64,000 nucleotides of DNA from Microbacterium oxydans (GTDB lineage Bacteria; Actinomycetota; Actinomycetes; Actinomycetales; Microbacteriaceae), in NCBI RefSeq assembly GCF_000956525.1, contig NZ_JYIW01000022.1:124001-188000 (forward strand), read 5' to 3'. Shown one piece after another: positions 41,350 through 50,520 of the stretch (positions within the stretch are counted from its first letter, which is position 1; every line of letters begins with the position of its first letter). Below the pieces are notes generated by a model that was not told the DNA's origin, did no database searches, and saw only the letters and a program-made list of their open reading frames with translations. A program made the translations under genes and the position numbers.

Positions 41350-42111
41350 ATGGCGACTCAGGGACGGCGACCGGCGCGGCGCACCACCGGCGGCCCTGCA
41401 CGCCAGGGCAAGCAGCAGGGCAAGGGGGCGCAGCCCAAGGGCAAGCGGACACCGGCCAAGGCCAAGGTCGTCTTCGACGCCCCGCGCGACGCTCCAGAAG
41501 AACCCCGCGTGTTCCGGCTCGCCACGGTCCCCGGCACGACCCCGGGCAAGTGGGTCGACGCCTGGAAGCAGCGGATGCCGCATGTGCGGCTCGAGCTCGT
41601 CCCCGTCGAAGCGGGAGCCGAAGCGGGAGTCGAGGCCGGTGACCGGCACAGCATCCTCGCCGACGTCGACGCGGCGCTGCTCCGCCTCCCGCTCGAAGAC
41701 GACAGCCTGCACATCATCGCGCTGTACGACGAGGTGCCGGTCGTGGTCGCCGCGGCGGACTCGCACCTGCTCGCGGTCGACGAGCTCTCGATCGCCGACC
41801 TCTCCGGCGAGGTCGTGATCGTGCCGTCCGACGACGTGCTCGGGCCGATCGACCTGCCGGGCACCACGCCTGCCACCTTCGAGCCGTTGCCCACCGCCGA
41901 GGCGATCGTGACCGCGGCATCCGGTGTCGGCATCGTGATCGTGCCGATGTCGCTCGCACGCCTGCACCACCGGAAAGACGCAGGACACCGTCGACTGCTC
42001 GACGGTCCGACCTCCACGGTCGCCCTGGTCTGGCCGCGCGATCGCACCACGCCCGACGTCGAGACCTTCGTCGGGATCGTGCGCGGCCGCACCTCGAACT
42101 CCTCGCGCTGA
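41350..42111 (+). CDS. LysR-type substrate-binding domain protein without a DNA-binding domain
   Basis: A 253-residue protein. The first 50 residues are very basic and disordered (Lys, Arg, Gln and Gly rich). The rest resembles the effector domain of LysR regulators (RLATVPGTTPGKWVDAWKQR, LIALYDEVPVVVAAADSHLL, VTAASGVGIVIVPMSLARLH). The usual N-terminal winged helix is missing. It may sense a ligand and act through protein contacts, or bind nucleic acid through the basic tail. TACCCT seven bases upstream suggests leaderless expression. Confidence 0.7.
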   Translation: MATQGRRPARRTTGGPARQGKQQGKGAQPKGKRTPAKAKVVFDAPRDAPEEPRVFRLATVPGTTPGKWVDAWKQRMPHVRLELVPVEAGAEAGVEAGDRHSILADVDAALLRLPLEDDSLHIIALYDEVPVVVAAADSHLLAVDELSIADLSGEVVIVPSDDVLGPIDLPGTTPATFEPLPTAEAIVTAASGVGIVIVPMSLARLHHRKDAGHRRLLDGPTSTVALVWPRDRTTPDVETFVGIVRGRTSNSSR

Positions 42112-42184
42112 GACCGCGCACCTCGGGCGTCACGGGGCGTCACCCGCTTTCTCGGCGACCTCCGAGCCTCGATAGGATCGCCTG

Positions 42185-42901
42185 ATGGGTTCGCTTCTCT
42201 ACGTCTGCGTGCGCCCGGAGCGCGGCGCGGCCGACGCGGAGCACGCGTCCTTCCGCCGGGCACTCGGTGCCGACGTCGTCGACCGACTCGACCTCCTCGA
42301 CGGACCGCTCGATCCGGCCCGCCTGCGCGGCTACCGCGGCATCGTCGTCGGCGGCTCGCCGTTCAACGTCAGCGACGTCGAGAAGATCCCGGAGCAGTTG
42401 CGGGTCGAGGCCGACCTGCGCACGATCGCTCAGCGCGCGATCGACGCCGAGGTCGCCGTCTTCTTCACCTGCTTCAGCATCGGTGTGGTGACACGGATGC
42501 TCGGCGGCGACGTGACCACCGAGACACCGGAGGCCGCGAGCGCCACCGTGATCCGCACGACACCGGTCGGCGCATCCGACCCGGTCTTCGGCCCCAGCTC
42601 GCCCGCGCTCACGGTGTTCACGGCGCACAAGGAGAGCTCGGTGGCGCTGCCGGCCGGTGCCGAACTGCTCGCGACGAACGAGGACTGCCCCGTGCAGGCC
42701 TACCGCGTCGGCACGCACCTGTACGCGGCCCAGTTCCACCCGGAGCCCACGCCGCGCGACTTCGCCGATCGGATGACGTTCTACCGCACGACCGGGTACT
42801 TCGACCCCGACGAGTTCGACCACGTGCAGGATCAGGTGCTGTCGGCATCCGTCACCGAGGGCACCGCGCTGCTGCGCCGCTTCGCCGAGACCTTCGTCTG
42901 A
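42185..42901 (+). CDS. Class I glutamine amidotransferase-like protein
   Basis: A 238-residue GATase1 fold protein. VVGGSPFNVSDV, the nucleophile-elbow-like FFTCFSIGVVTRMLGG and YAAQFHPEPTPRDF supply the Cys-His-Glu set (QFHPE). The elbow differs from the GxCxGxQ norm, so it may be a stand-alone hydrolase, as for some GMP synthase-like proteins. TAGGAT is seven bases upstream of the ATG, as in leaderless genes. It is convergent with the small protein at 42915. Confidence 0.85.
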   Translation: MGSLLYVCVRPERGAADAEHASFRRALGADVVDRLDLLDGPLDPARLRGYRGIVVGGSPFNVSDVEKIPEQLRVEADLRTIAQRAIDAEVAVFFTCFSIGVVTRMLGGDVTTETPEAASATVIRTTPVGASDPVFGPSSPALTVFTAHKESSVALPAGAELLATNEDCPVQAYRVGTHLYAAQFHPEPTPRDFADRMTFYRTTGYFDPDEFDHVQDQVLSASVTEGTALLRRFAETFV

Positions 42902-42914
42902 GCGTCCGGCTCGG

Positions 42915-43376
42915 TCAGTCCGATGCACGCAGCAGCTCGACGCGTTCCCGCAGATACGACTCCAGCGGCATGAACCCGCCGGCCGCGCTCCAGCGCACCG
43001 AGGGCACGCCGTCGATCGACGCGAGCGGACCGGATGCACCACCGGCATCCACCGCATCGACGTCGATCACACTCCACCCGACGTGCACGACCTCGCCCTC
43101 GTCGAATCCGCCGCGCAGCGCCTCCTCGCGTCGAGCCGCCCGCTCACGCGCTGATTCGGCGGTGTAGCCGCGGCGACCAGGATCCGCCGCACGCAGCACC
43201 TCGGCGGTCGCGAGCGCATGGGTGTCGGTCAGCAGCAGCACGCCGAGGTGCCAGGCCGCCCCGACCCGCACGATGCGCCGACCCCGCCACTGGGAGTCCC
43301 GCTGCTCGCCCAGCCCCTCCTTCGGGGCGCCGGCGAGATCCTGCACGGCCTGCGTCAGCAGAGCGGATGCTGTCAT
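42915..43376 (-). CDS. Conserved hypothetical protein
   Basis: A 153-residue soluble protein with SQWRGRRIVRVGAAWHLGVL and a late SAAGGFMPLESYLRERVELL. No family is recognised. The second ATG (43376) is preferred: GAGGAGG lies six bases upstream, while the first ATG (43406) has none. It is divergent from purU with a 114-bp region between them. Confidence 0.65.
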   Translation of the reverse strand: MTASALLTQAVQDLAGAPKEGLGEQRDSQWRGRRIVRVGAAWHLGVLLLTDTHALATAEVLRAADPGRRGYTAESARERAARREEALRGGFDEGEVVHVGWSVIDVDAVDAGGASGPLASIDGVPSVRWSAAGGFMPLESYLRERVELLRASD

Positions 43377-43490
43377 GGCAGTCCTCCTCGCGGCGCTTCG
43401 CGCCACCAGTCAGCGTATCCACTCGCCGCGGCGATTCGTCCGTCGGAGCGCTGGCACGGCAGAATCGAGGAACACCCCCGAGGAGCATCC

Positions 43491-44342
<852 letters not shown>

Positions 44343-44366
44343 CCGGACGCGCTCGGGTCGGGTCGC

Positions 44367-44756
44367 TCAGGCCGAGACCACGTCGACCGCGAGGCCACGG
44401 GAGGCCGTGACCAGGCGGGCATCGTTCGTCCAGAACTCGCGGCAGCCGCTGAGCTGCGCGGCGGCGAGGTGCAGCGCATCCGGAGTCTTCAGCCCGTGCC
44501 GCGCCCGCAGTTCGGCGGCGTGCAGGAAGACGGTCTCGTCGAGCTCGAGGTGCACCATACGTGCGTATGCGGACAGGAGTCTCGAACGCGTCTCGAGATC
44601 TCCGTCGCGCAGCGGCTTGATGAGGCACTCGTGCAGCACGAGCGGACTCACCGCGATCCGGTCGTCGGTCCGCGCCAGCGCCTGTCGAACGCGATCGCCC
44701 GCCTCCCCTCGGTCCTCGAGGGCGTAGATGAGGATGCAGGCGTCGAGGGAGATCAC
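44367..44756 (-). CDS. PIN-domain ribonuclease toxin (VapC-like)
   Basis: A 129-residue PIN domain. Acidic metal-binding residues are in ISLDACILIYALED, LVLHECLIKP, TPDALHLAAA and FWTNDARLV. The GTG at 44756 overlaps the antitoxin stop (GTGA), the usual coupling in type II modules. It probably cleaves RNA unless bound by the upstream antitoxin. Longer upstream frames are out of context because they run through the antitoxin gene. Confidence 0.88.
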   Translation of the reverse strand: MISLDACILIYALEDRGEAGDRVRQALARTDDRIAVSPLVLHECLIKPLRDGDLETRSRLLSAYARMVHLELDETVFLHAAELRARHGLKTPDALHLAAAQLSGCREFWTNDARLVTASRGLAVDVVSA

Positions 44757-45010
44757 TCCCAGGCGTCCCTGAGCTCGCGGATCTGCGCTTCGATGTCGTC
44801 GGCGGAGCGGGCGAGGCGATCCGGGAGCGGGTTCGCGTCGATCCACTCCACGAGGGCCGGTCCGGTGAGCGGCACGTCGACTGCGGTGATGGGTGTGATC
44901 TGCGCCACGGGAACTCCCCTGTTCGTGATGACGACCTCGATCCCCGAGCGCGCATCGGCGATCAGACGGGACAGATTGTTCCGCGCATCCAACACGCTGT
45001 AGGTCGACAT
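44753..45010 (-). CDS. Phd/YefM family antitoxin
   Basis: An 85-residue protein: STYSVLDARNNLSRLIADAR with GIEVVITNRGVPVAQITP is the Phd/YefM DNA-binding fold, and the acidic C-terminus (DDIEAQIRELRDAWE) should wrap the toxin. It precedes and overlaps the PIN toxin. A palindrome at 45021-45038 upstream is the likely autoregulatory site. Confidence 0.9.
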   Translation of the reverse strand: MSTYSVLDARNNLSRLIADARSGIEVVITNRGVPVAQITPITAVDVPLTGPALVEWIDANPLPDRLARSADDIEAQIRELRDAWE

Positions 45011-45020
45011 GACGCCATCC

Positions 45021-45038
45021 TAGCCAGATACCTGGCTA
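45021..45038. promoter_or_regulatory. Putative autoregulatory operator of the toxin-antitoxin pair
   Basis: TAGCCAGATACCTGGCTA has 7-bp arms with four central bases and lies 11 bases upstream of the antitoxin ATG. On the minus strand, TAGGAT at its edge could serve as the -10 box. Phd-type antitoxins normally repress their own promoter at such palindromes. Confidence 0.6.
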
Positions 45039-45048
45039 ACCGGATGGT

Positions 45049-46092
45049 TCATTCCACAGGCACCCCGGCGACCAGCTCGGCGAACGCCTCAGCGGCCGAG
45101 CCCGCGCGCGCGAGCGGGGCAGCCTGCCCCATCCACAGCGACTGCAGCTCGCCGAGCTCCTGTCGGCCGGCAGCCGTGCGGAACAGCCCGGTGAGCCAGT
45201 TCTGCATCGGGAACGGCGCGATCGTGCCGCTCGCCTCGATGGCCCGGACCGCACGGTTGCGCACGCCGCGTGCGAGCCGACCGCTCATCGCCTTGGTGAG
45301 CACCGTGCCGTCAGCCGGGGTCCGCCGGATCGCCTCGCGGTGCGCGTCGTTCACGGCCGACTCCGGGGTGACGAGAAAGGCGGTGCCGACCTGTACCGCC
45401 TCGGCGCCGAGCGCGAACGCGGCGGCGACCCCGCGGCGATCCGCGATGCCGCCGGCGGCGATCACCGGCACGTCGACCGCATCGACGACCTGCGGCACGA
45501 GCGCGAAGGTGCCGACCAGCGAATCCTCGGCGGGACGCACGAACGACACACGGTGTCCGCCGGCCTCGAACCCGGTCGCCACGACCGCATCGACGCCGCC
45601 GTCTGCCAGTGCCACGGCCTCTGCCACCGTCGTGGCGGTGCCGACGACGCGGATGCCACGGCGATGCGCCTCCTCGACGACCGCACCGGAGGGCACACCG
45701 AACACGACGCTGAGCACAGCCGGCGCGACGTCCCAGATCGCGTCCAGCTGCTCCTCGTGCGATGGGATGTACTGCTCGGGCCTGGCCGGCATCTCGACAC
45801 CGACCGCGTCGTAGAACGGCTGCAGTGCCTGCGCGAAGATCATGTGCTGTGCGTTCGGAACGACCTCGTCGCCGGTCGGCACCCAGATGTTGAGTGCGAA
45901 CGGCCGCGAGGTGGCTGCGCGCAGCTCGGCGCCGGTCCGGCGGATCCGATCGCCGTCGTAGCCATAGAGCCCGAACGATCCGAGGCCGCCTGCGTCGCTC
46001 ACCGCCGCAGTGAGCGGCACGGAGGACAAGCCGCCGAAGGGGCCGAGGACGATCGGATGCTCGATGCCGAACAGCGCACGCAGATCACTCAT
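45049..46092 (-). CDS. Nitronate monooxygenase family protein (NPD/NMO)
   Basis: A 347-residue FMN TIM-barrel protein: HPIVLGPFGGLSSVPLTAAV, VVATGFEAGGHRVSF, VPVIAAGGIADRRGVAAAFA and AEAVQVGTAFLVTPES line the FMN site. Relatives oxidise nitronates such as propionate-3-nitronate; some class members are simple FMN reductases. It runs tail to head toward the TA operator with a 38-base gap and is divergent from DUF6412. Confidence 0.88.
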   Translation of the reverse strand: MSDLRALFGIEHPIVLGPFGGLSSVPLTAAVSDAGGLGSFGLYGYDGDRIRRTGAELRAATSRPFALNIWVPTGDEVVPNAQHMIFAQALQPFYDAVGVEMPARPEQYIPSHEEQLDAIWDVAPAVLSVVFGVPSGAVVEEAHRRGIRVVGTATTVAEAVALADGGVDAVVATGFEAGGHRVSFVRPAEDSLVGTFALVPQVVDAVDVPVIAAGGIADRRGVAAAFALGAEAVQVGTAFLVTPESAVNDAHREAIRRTPADGTVLTKAMSGRLARGVRNRAVRAIEASGTIAPFPMQNWLTGLFRTAAGRQELGELQSLWMGQAAPLARAGSAAEAFAELVAGVPVE

Positions 46093-46161
46093 GCTTCGAG
46101 GCTACGCCCGGCCGCGGGCCCAGCGGCCGGTGCTACCCTCGCAGGAGAGAGGGAGACGCAC

Positions 46162-46434
46162 ATGAGCGAGTGGTTCGGGCAGATGCTGAGCATCGTGCTG
46201 ACCGCGCTCGGTCTCGTCTCCGTCCCCGACGCCGCGGCCCTGGGCCTCGCGATCGCCCTGCTGGCGGTGACGGCCCTCACGCTCGCGCTGGTGCTGAGTC
46301 TGCACTCCGCCACCGCCAGCAGCGCGCCGCATCCCTGGCGCGCGATCGACGCCTCCACCCTCCTCTCGCAGAGTGATCCGGATGCCGCAGGGCACCCGCG
46401 TCCGCGAGCGCCGGGAGTCGCGACCGCCGCGTAG
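46162..46434 (+). CDS. DUF6412 domain-containing small membrane protein
   Basis: A 90-residue protein with two hydrophobic segments (MLSIVLTALGLVSVPDAAAL and LAIALLAVTALTLALVLSLH) and a proline-rich tail. Members of DUF6412 often precede a second yidC gene in Micrococcales, as here, with an 80-base gap. GGAGAGAGGGAG upstream of the ATG gives a strong ribosome site. A TACCCT-like -10 lies near 46133. Confidence 0.7.
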   Translation: MSEWFGQMLSIVLTALGLVSVPDAAALGLAIALLAVTALTLALVLSLHSATASSAPHPWRAIDASTLLSQSDPDAAGHPRPRAPGVATAA

Positions 46435-46513
46435 TCCTGTCGACGGAACCTCCGTTCCGACCGGGATCGCGCGGCATTCGCCGACCCATCCCGACCTCTC
46501 GAACGGACACCCA

Positions 46514-47305
46514 ATGGACCCCTTTGCCCTCCCACCGCTGACCGCCCTGCTCGACGCCGCCTACGGCGCCCTGGCCGGCCTCTCCACCCTGCTCGAACCC
46601 TTCGCCGGCGGCGCGGCATCTGCTGCGGCCGTCATCCTCGTGACGCTCCTCGTGCGCGCACTACTCATCCCCGTCGGCTTCTCGCAGGCCAAGGCAGAGC
46701 AGACCAGAGCCCGTCTCGCTCCTCGCCTGCGCGAACTGCAGCGCCGACACAAGAAGAACCCGGAGCGGTTGCAGCGCGAGACGCTCGAGCTGTACCGGTC
46801 GGAGAACACCTCGCCCTTCGCCGGGATGCTGCCGGTGCTCGCGCAGGCGCCGGTGGTCGGCATCCTCTACACGCTGTTCATCCGTCCCGAGATCGCCGGG
46901 CATCCGAACGACCTGCTCACCCATGACCTGTTCGGCGCACCATTGGGCACGAGCCTGGTGTCGGCGCTGTTCGGCGGTACGGCGACGCCGGCCACGTTCC
47001 TGGTCTTCGGTGTGCTGCTCGTCATCATGCTCGTCGTCGCCGAGATCACGCGTCGCGTGTTCCGTCCGGCGCCGGTCGAGGGCGACTCGCCGCTGAACTC
47101 GCCGACGATGCTGCGGGTGATGAGCGCGATGCACTACGTGACCGCCGTGTTCGCGGCGTTCGTGCCGCTCGCCGCCGCGCTCTACCTCACGGTCACCGTG
47201 ATCTGGACGCTCGTGCAGCGCGCGCTGCTGCGCCGCCGCTACCCGCTGCCGACGACCGCGGTCGCCGCGAACCGAACCCCTGCGCCGAAGCGCGTGGCAG
47301 CCTGA
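46514..47305 (+). CDS. yidC: YidC/Oxa1 family membrane insertase (YidC2 type)
   Basis: A 263-residue insertase without the large periplasmic P1 domain. VILVTLLVRALLIPVGFSQA with a groove arginine, RARLAPRLRELQRRHKKNPE (cytoplasmic coiled coil), FAGMLPVLAQAPVVGILYTL and a C-terminal KRVAA tail match Oxa1/YidC. It is probably a paralog, because the housekeeping yidC normally lies with rnpA near the origin. It may insert a subset of small membrane proteins. It converges with the EamA gene; the stops abut. Confidence 0.88.
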   Translation: MDPFALPPLTALLDAAYGALAGLSTLLEPFAGGAASAAAVILVTLLVRALLIPVGFSQAKAEQTRARLAPRLRELQRRHKKNPERLQRETLELYRSENTSPFAGMLPVLAQAPVVGILYTLFIRPEIAGHPNDLLTHDLFGAPLGTSLVSALFGGTATPATFLVFGVLLVIMLVVAEITRRVFRPAPVEGDSPLNSPTMLRVMSAMHYVTAVFAAFVPLAAALYLTVTVIWTLVQRALLRRRYPLPTTAVAANRTPAPKRVAA

Positions 47306-48244
47306 TCACTCCGGCAGTGGGATCGGCGCGGTGAAGACCCCTGGCGGATCCTCGTCGTCGTCGCGTGCGGCATCCGCGCGGCGACGACGACGGATGCCGA
47401 GGGTCGTGCCGACGCTGGCGGCGACGACCAGGGCGATAGCCAGCATCCGCAGCGGTGTCGCGCTCTGGCCGAGCACGAGCCATCCGGCCAGCGTCGCAAA
47501 TGCCGGCTCGAGGCTCAGCAGCACACCGAACACGCGCTCGGGCAGACGGCGCAGCGCCGCGAGCTCGAAGCTGTACGGGATCACCGACGACAGCACCGCG
47601 GTGATCGCGGCGAGCAGGAGGAGCTGTGTGTCGCCCGCGACCGTGATCGCTGCCGGCACGCCAACCGGGATGAGCAGCACCGCCGCGATGACGAGTCCCA
47701 TCGCGAGTCCGCCGGCGCCGGGGATCAGTGTGCCGACGCGTGCGCTCATCCGGATGTACATGGCCCAGAAGGCCGCGGCGATCAGGATGAAGACGACACC
47801 GAGCGGATCCAGCGGCGCAGCCCCGAGCAGCCCGTCGACCGCGAGCAACGCCATGCCGATCAGCGCGACGCCGACCCACACCGCATCGGCCACGCGACGC
47901 GTGAGCAGGGCGGCCAGCACGAGCGGCCCGAGGAACTCGATCGCGACGGCCGGGCCGAGCGGGATGCGGTCGATCGCGGCGTAGAAGGAGCCGTTCATGG
48001 CGGCGAGCGAGACGCCGAACAGGACCGCCGCGATCCACTGCTGCCTGGTCCACCGGCCGGGGCGCGGGCGCACGATCACGACGAGCAGCATCGCCGCGAT
48101 CGCGACACGCAGCGAGGTCACGCCCCACGGCCCGAGCACCGGGAACAGCTGCGCCGCGACGGCCGCCCCGAAGGGCAGCGACAGGCAGGAGCCGATGACG
48201 AGCGCGACGCCCGTGAGGGAACGGGACGACGGGGACTGCTGCAC
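47306..48244 (-). CDS. EamA/RhtA-type drug/metabolite exporter
   Basis: A 312-residue DMT-superfamily transporter with ten predicted helices in two EamA repeats (GVALVIGSCLSLPFGAAVAA at the start; LLSLEPAFATLAGWLVLGQS in the second). LGPAVAIEFLGPLVLAALLT and the length resemble RhtA threonine/homoserine exporters. The GTG at 48244 is the start. The last 35 residues are charged and cytoplasmic. Substrate is unknown. Confidence 0.85.
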   Translation of the reverse strand: MQQSPSSRSLTGVALVIGSCLSLPFGAAVAAQLFPVLGPWGVTSLRVAIAAMLLVVIVRPRPGRWTRQQWIAAVLFGVSLAAMNGSFYAAIDRIPLGPAVAIEFLGPLVLAALLTRRVADAVWVGVALIGMALLAVDGLLGAAPLDPLGVVFILIAAAFWAMYIRMSARVGTLIPGAGGLAMGLVIAAVLLIPVGVPAAITVAGDTQLLLLAAITAVLSSVIPYSFELAALRRLPERVFGVLLSLEPAFATLAGWLVLGQSATPLRMLAIALVVAASVGTTLGIRRRRRADAARDDDEDPPGVFTAPIPLPE

Positions 48245-48317
48245 GCCTCTCAGCGTGAGGCATCAGCCCCTGCCGCGTCCAGTCGACACACCCCGGACGC
48301 GGCAGGGGTCGTGCCGC

Positions 48318-49202
48318 TCAGAGGTGCTTGCCGCCGGTCACCGGCAGGATCGCTCCAGAGGTGTACGAGGACTCGTTCGAGGCCAGGTACACGTAGGCAC
48401 CGGCGAGCTCGGCCGGCTGGCCCGCTCGCTCGAGCGGCGTGTCCTGTCCGAAGGTCGCGAGGCGCTCGGCATCCCAACCCGCCGCCGGGATGAGCGGCGT
48501 CCAGATCGGGCCCGGTGCGACCGCATTGACCCGGATGCCGCGCGGGCCGGCCTCCTCTGCGAGCGCCTGCACGAAGGCGACCTGCGCGGCCTTCGTCATG
48601 GCGTAGTCGATCAGGCCGGGCGAGGGGTTGTACGCCTGCACGGAGGAGGTGACGATGATGCTCGCGCCCGGCTCCAGGAGCGGATAGGCGGCACGCGCCG
48701 AGTGCACCATGCCGACCAGGTTCGTGTCGAACACGCGCCGCATGTCGTCGGTGCGGAGGTTCTCGAAGCCGTCGATGTCGTGCTGGTACGCGGCGTTGAG
48801 CACGAGCACATCGAGTCCGCCCAGCGCACGTCGCGTCTCGGCGACCACGGCTTCGGCGAAGTCCTCGTCGCGCAGGTCACCGGCGAGGCTCACCGCGGTG
48901 CGCCCTGCCTCTCGCACGAGTTCGACCGTGGCATCCGCATCCTGCTGCTCCTCCGGGAGGTGCGCGATCGCGACATCCGCCCCCTCACGGGCGAAGGCGA
49001 TCGCGACGGCCCGGCCGATGCCGGAGTCACCACCCGTGATCAAGGCCTTCCGGCCCTCGAGCCGACCACTGCCGACATAGCTGGACTCGCCGTGGTCCGG
49101 CCGTGGCGTGGTCCGCTCGGTGAGACCGGGCTGATCCTGCTGCTGGTCGGGAAAACCCTCCGTGCGGTGGGCCGTGCGGGGGTCGGGAGCGGTGTCGGTC
49201 AT
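48318..49202 (-). CDS. SDR family oxidoreductase (YghA/GsiB-associated general stress type)
   Basis: A 294-residue SDR with an N-terminal extension of about 50 residues (PDQQQDQPGLTERTTPRPDH) typical of the YghA/YhdF group. Cofactor motif TGGDSGIGRAVAIAFAREGA, LNAAYQ in place of NNAG, serine in VTSSVQAYNP and the catalytic Y-x-x-x-K in YAMTKAAQ. It ends SGAILPVTGGKHL. Members are linked to general stress responses. An AGAGG ribosome site precedes the ATG at 49202. Confidence 0.88.
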   Translation of the reverse strand: MTDTAPDPRTAHRTEGFPDQQQDQPGLTERTTPRPDHGESSYVGSGRLEGRKALITGGDSGIGRAVAIAFAREGADVAIAHLPEEQQDADATVELVREAGRTAVSLAGDLRDEDFAEAVVAETRRALGGLDVLVLNAAYQHDIDGFENLRTDDMRRVFDTNLVGMVHSARAAYPLLEPGASIIVTSSVQAYNPSPGLIDYAMTKAAQVAFVQALAEEAGPRGIRVNAVAPGPIWTPLIPAAGWDAERLATFGQDTPLERAGQPAELAGAYVYLASNESSYTSGAILPVTGGKHL

Positions 49203-49294
49203 CGGTTCGCCTCTCTTCGCGTCGGAGAGGCCGACGATGCCGCACCCGCCTCGACCTGCGAAGGGGGTTGACAGCCGTGCGGGCCGTTCCCGGG

Positions 49295-49642
49295 TCAGCT
49301 CGGAACGGCGACGTGCACGTCGGCGGCGCCGGCCGAGTCGCTGCTCTCGGCAGGCTCTGGCACGAGATACAGGCCGCTCGGGGCGTTGGCGGTGAAGGCC
49401 AGGGCCTCGATCCACGCACGGTTGATCGCCGGCTGGCGGCTGCCGAAGTACTTGAAGACGAGCGAACTGCCCGGCTGCACCCAGACGGTGACGCGTCCGC
49501 CGCCGACGCTGGCGTCTTCGCGCCAGCTGAACGGGAACGGCTCACCGCGACGGAGCTTGGCCGTGATCACGAGCTGGAGGTGCGTGAGTGCGCGGTCCTC
49601 GATCTCGGTCTTGACGCCGCCTTCGTAGACGAACTTTCCCAT
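49295..49642 (-). CDS. DUF7882 family protein (often mislabelled as DNA ligase)
   Basis: A 115-residue protein beginning MGKFVYEGG and containing DRALTHLQLVITAKLRRGEP followed by FPFSWRED, the pattern of a small Microbacteriaceae family (DUF7882) that databases sometimes call ATP-dependent DNA ligase; it has no ligase motifs. ATG 49642 is favoured by AGGAG eight bases upstream over the GTG at 49651. Function unknown. Confidence 0.7.
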   Translation of the reverse strand: MGKFVYEGGVKTEIEDRALTHLQLVITAKLRRGEPFPFSWREDASVGGGRVTVWVQPGSSLVFKYFGSRQPAINRAWIEALAFTANAPSGLYLVPEPAESSDSAGAADVHVAVPS

Positions 49643-49839
49643 GTGTCCCACTCCTCGGATCGATTCAGTCCTGGTCCGACAGGGCTGTCGGAATCGTCCC
49701 TCTCCCTAGAGTATTCCTCCGTTCCCCCGATTCGGGTACTCCCGCAGCTGTGCGCGCTCACCTGTGCGCGCCACGTCATCGGTTTCTCCGGTGACGCAGC
49801 ACGGAAGTCAACCCCTTCCTCGGCACCCACGAACGCACC

Positions 49840-49845
49840 TAGGCT
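49840..49845 (+). promoter_or_regulatory. TAGGCT -10 element of the FHA-like gene
   Basis: TAGGCT lies 31 bases upstream of the ATG at 49876, followed by GGGAGG as ribosome site. A -35 box at the right distance is weak (TTCCTC near 49816). The 224-bp region before it also carries minus-strand promoter-like TACTCT/TAGGGA for the DUF7882 gene. Confidence 0.4.
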
Positions 49846-49875
49846 CGGAGCCACACGTTCTGGGAGGCGAGCAGC

Positions 49876-50400
49876 ATGACTGAAGAGACGACTGAGGGGT
49901 ACACCCCCACCACGACCCACGCCGAGTTCGGCGCTGGCAACCCCCGCCTGCGCATCACGCGCGACGACGACCGCACCGAGTTCGCGCTCGACGTCGACCT
50001 CGTGCGCATCGGATCGGCAGAGGGCAACGAGCTGCGCATCGCGGACACCGATCCGCTGCACGCGACGATCCAGCACGACGACCGCGACGAGTACGTGCTG
50101 ACGCTGCACGGCGAGGGCGAGCGCAGTGCGGCAGGCAGCGCAGACGCCACGCACCCGGGCGAGGACACTCAGACGCTCCGCACCGGCGCGCAGTTCACGG
50201 CCGGCCCCTGGAGCTTCGTGTTCGCCCGCGACGAGTCGGCTGACCACGGCCGCCCGTTCGGCGGACGCAAGGGCGGCGAGTTCAACGACCAGCGCCTGCA
50301 GCCGCCGCGTCCGGACTACACGGCCGAGGCAGCGGCATCCGAGACCGCCGAATCCGGAGCCCCGCAGGCCGAGCCGGCGCCGGACGACTTCGAGCGCTGA
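49876..50400 (+). CDS. FHA-like domain protein
   Basis: A 174-residue protein. Residues about 22-115 resemble a forkhead-associated fold: LVRIGSAEGNELRIADTDPL then HATIQHDD with the G-S...H pattern, so it may bind phospho-threonine. The C-terminal 50 residues are disordered and rich in Ala, Pro and Glu. GGGAGGCGAGC lies before the ATG. Confidence in the FHA call is moderate. Confidence 0.6.
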   Translation: MTEETTEGYTPTTTHAEFGAGNPRLRITRDDDRTEFALDVDLVRIGSAEGNELRIADTDPLHATIQHDDRDEYVLTLHGEGERSAAGSADATHPGEDTQTLRTGAQFTAGPWSFVFARDESADHGRPFGGRKGGEFNDQRLQPPRPDYTAEAAASETAESGAPQAEPAPDDFER

Positions 50401-50419
50401 GCCACCGCCGGACCTCGTT

Positions 50420-50474
50420 CCGGTCGCGATTCGTGCCGCCTGCAGAGGATGCAGGCGGCACGAACTGCGACCGG
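50420..50474. terminator. Long hairpin between convergent FHA-like and enoyl-CoA hydratase genes
   Basis: TTCGTGCCGCCTGCA (50430-50444) and its exact complement (50450-50464) form 15-bp arms with a five-base loop; CCGGTCGC and GCGACCGG extend the stem to about 25 bp with one mismatch pair. A shorter partial copy of the right arm plus GACCGGAA AGGATGCCG repeats follows to about 50520. It sits where a bidirectional terminator is needed, and its duplicated right half resembles a mobile repeat. Confidence 0.75.
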
Positions 50475-50520
50475 AAGAGGATGCCGGCAGCACGAACTGC
50501 GACCGGAACAGGATGCCGCG

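Noticed and set aside
49295..49651. ATP-dependent DNA ligase call
   Set aside because: The protein is too short and lacks the KxDG nucleotidyltransferase motif; the DUF7882 label is safer.
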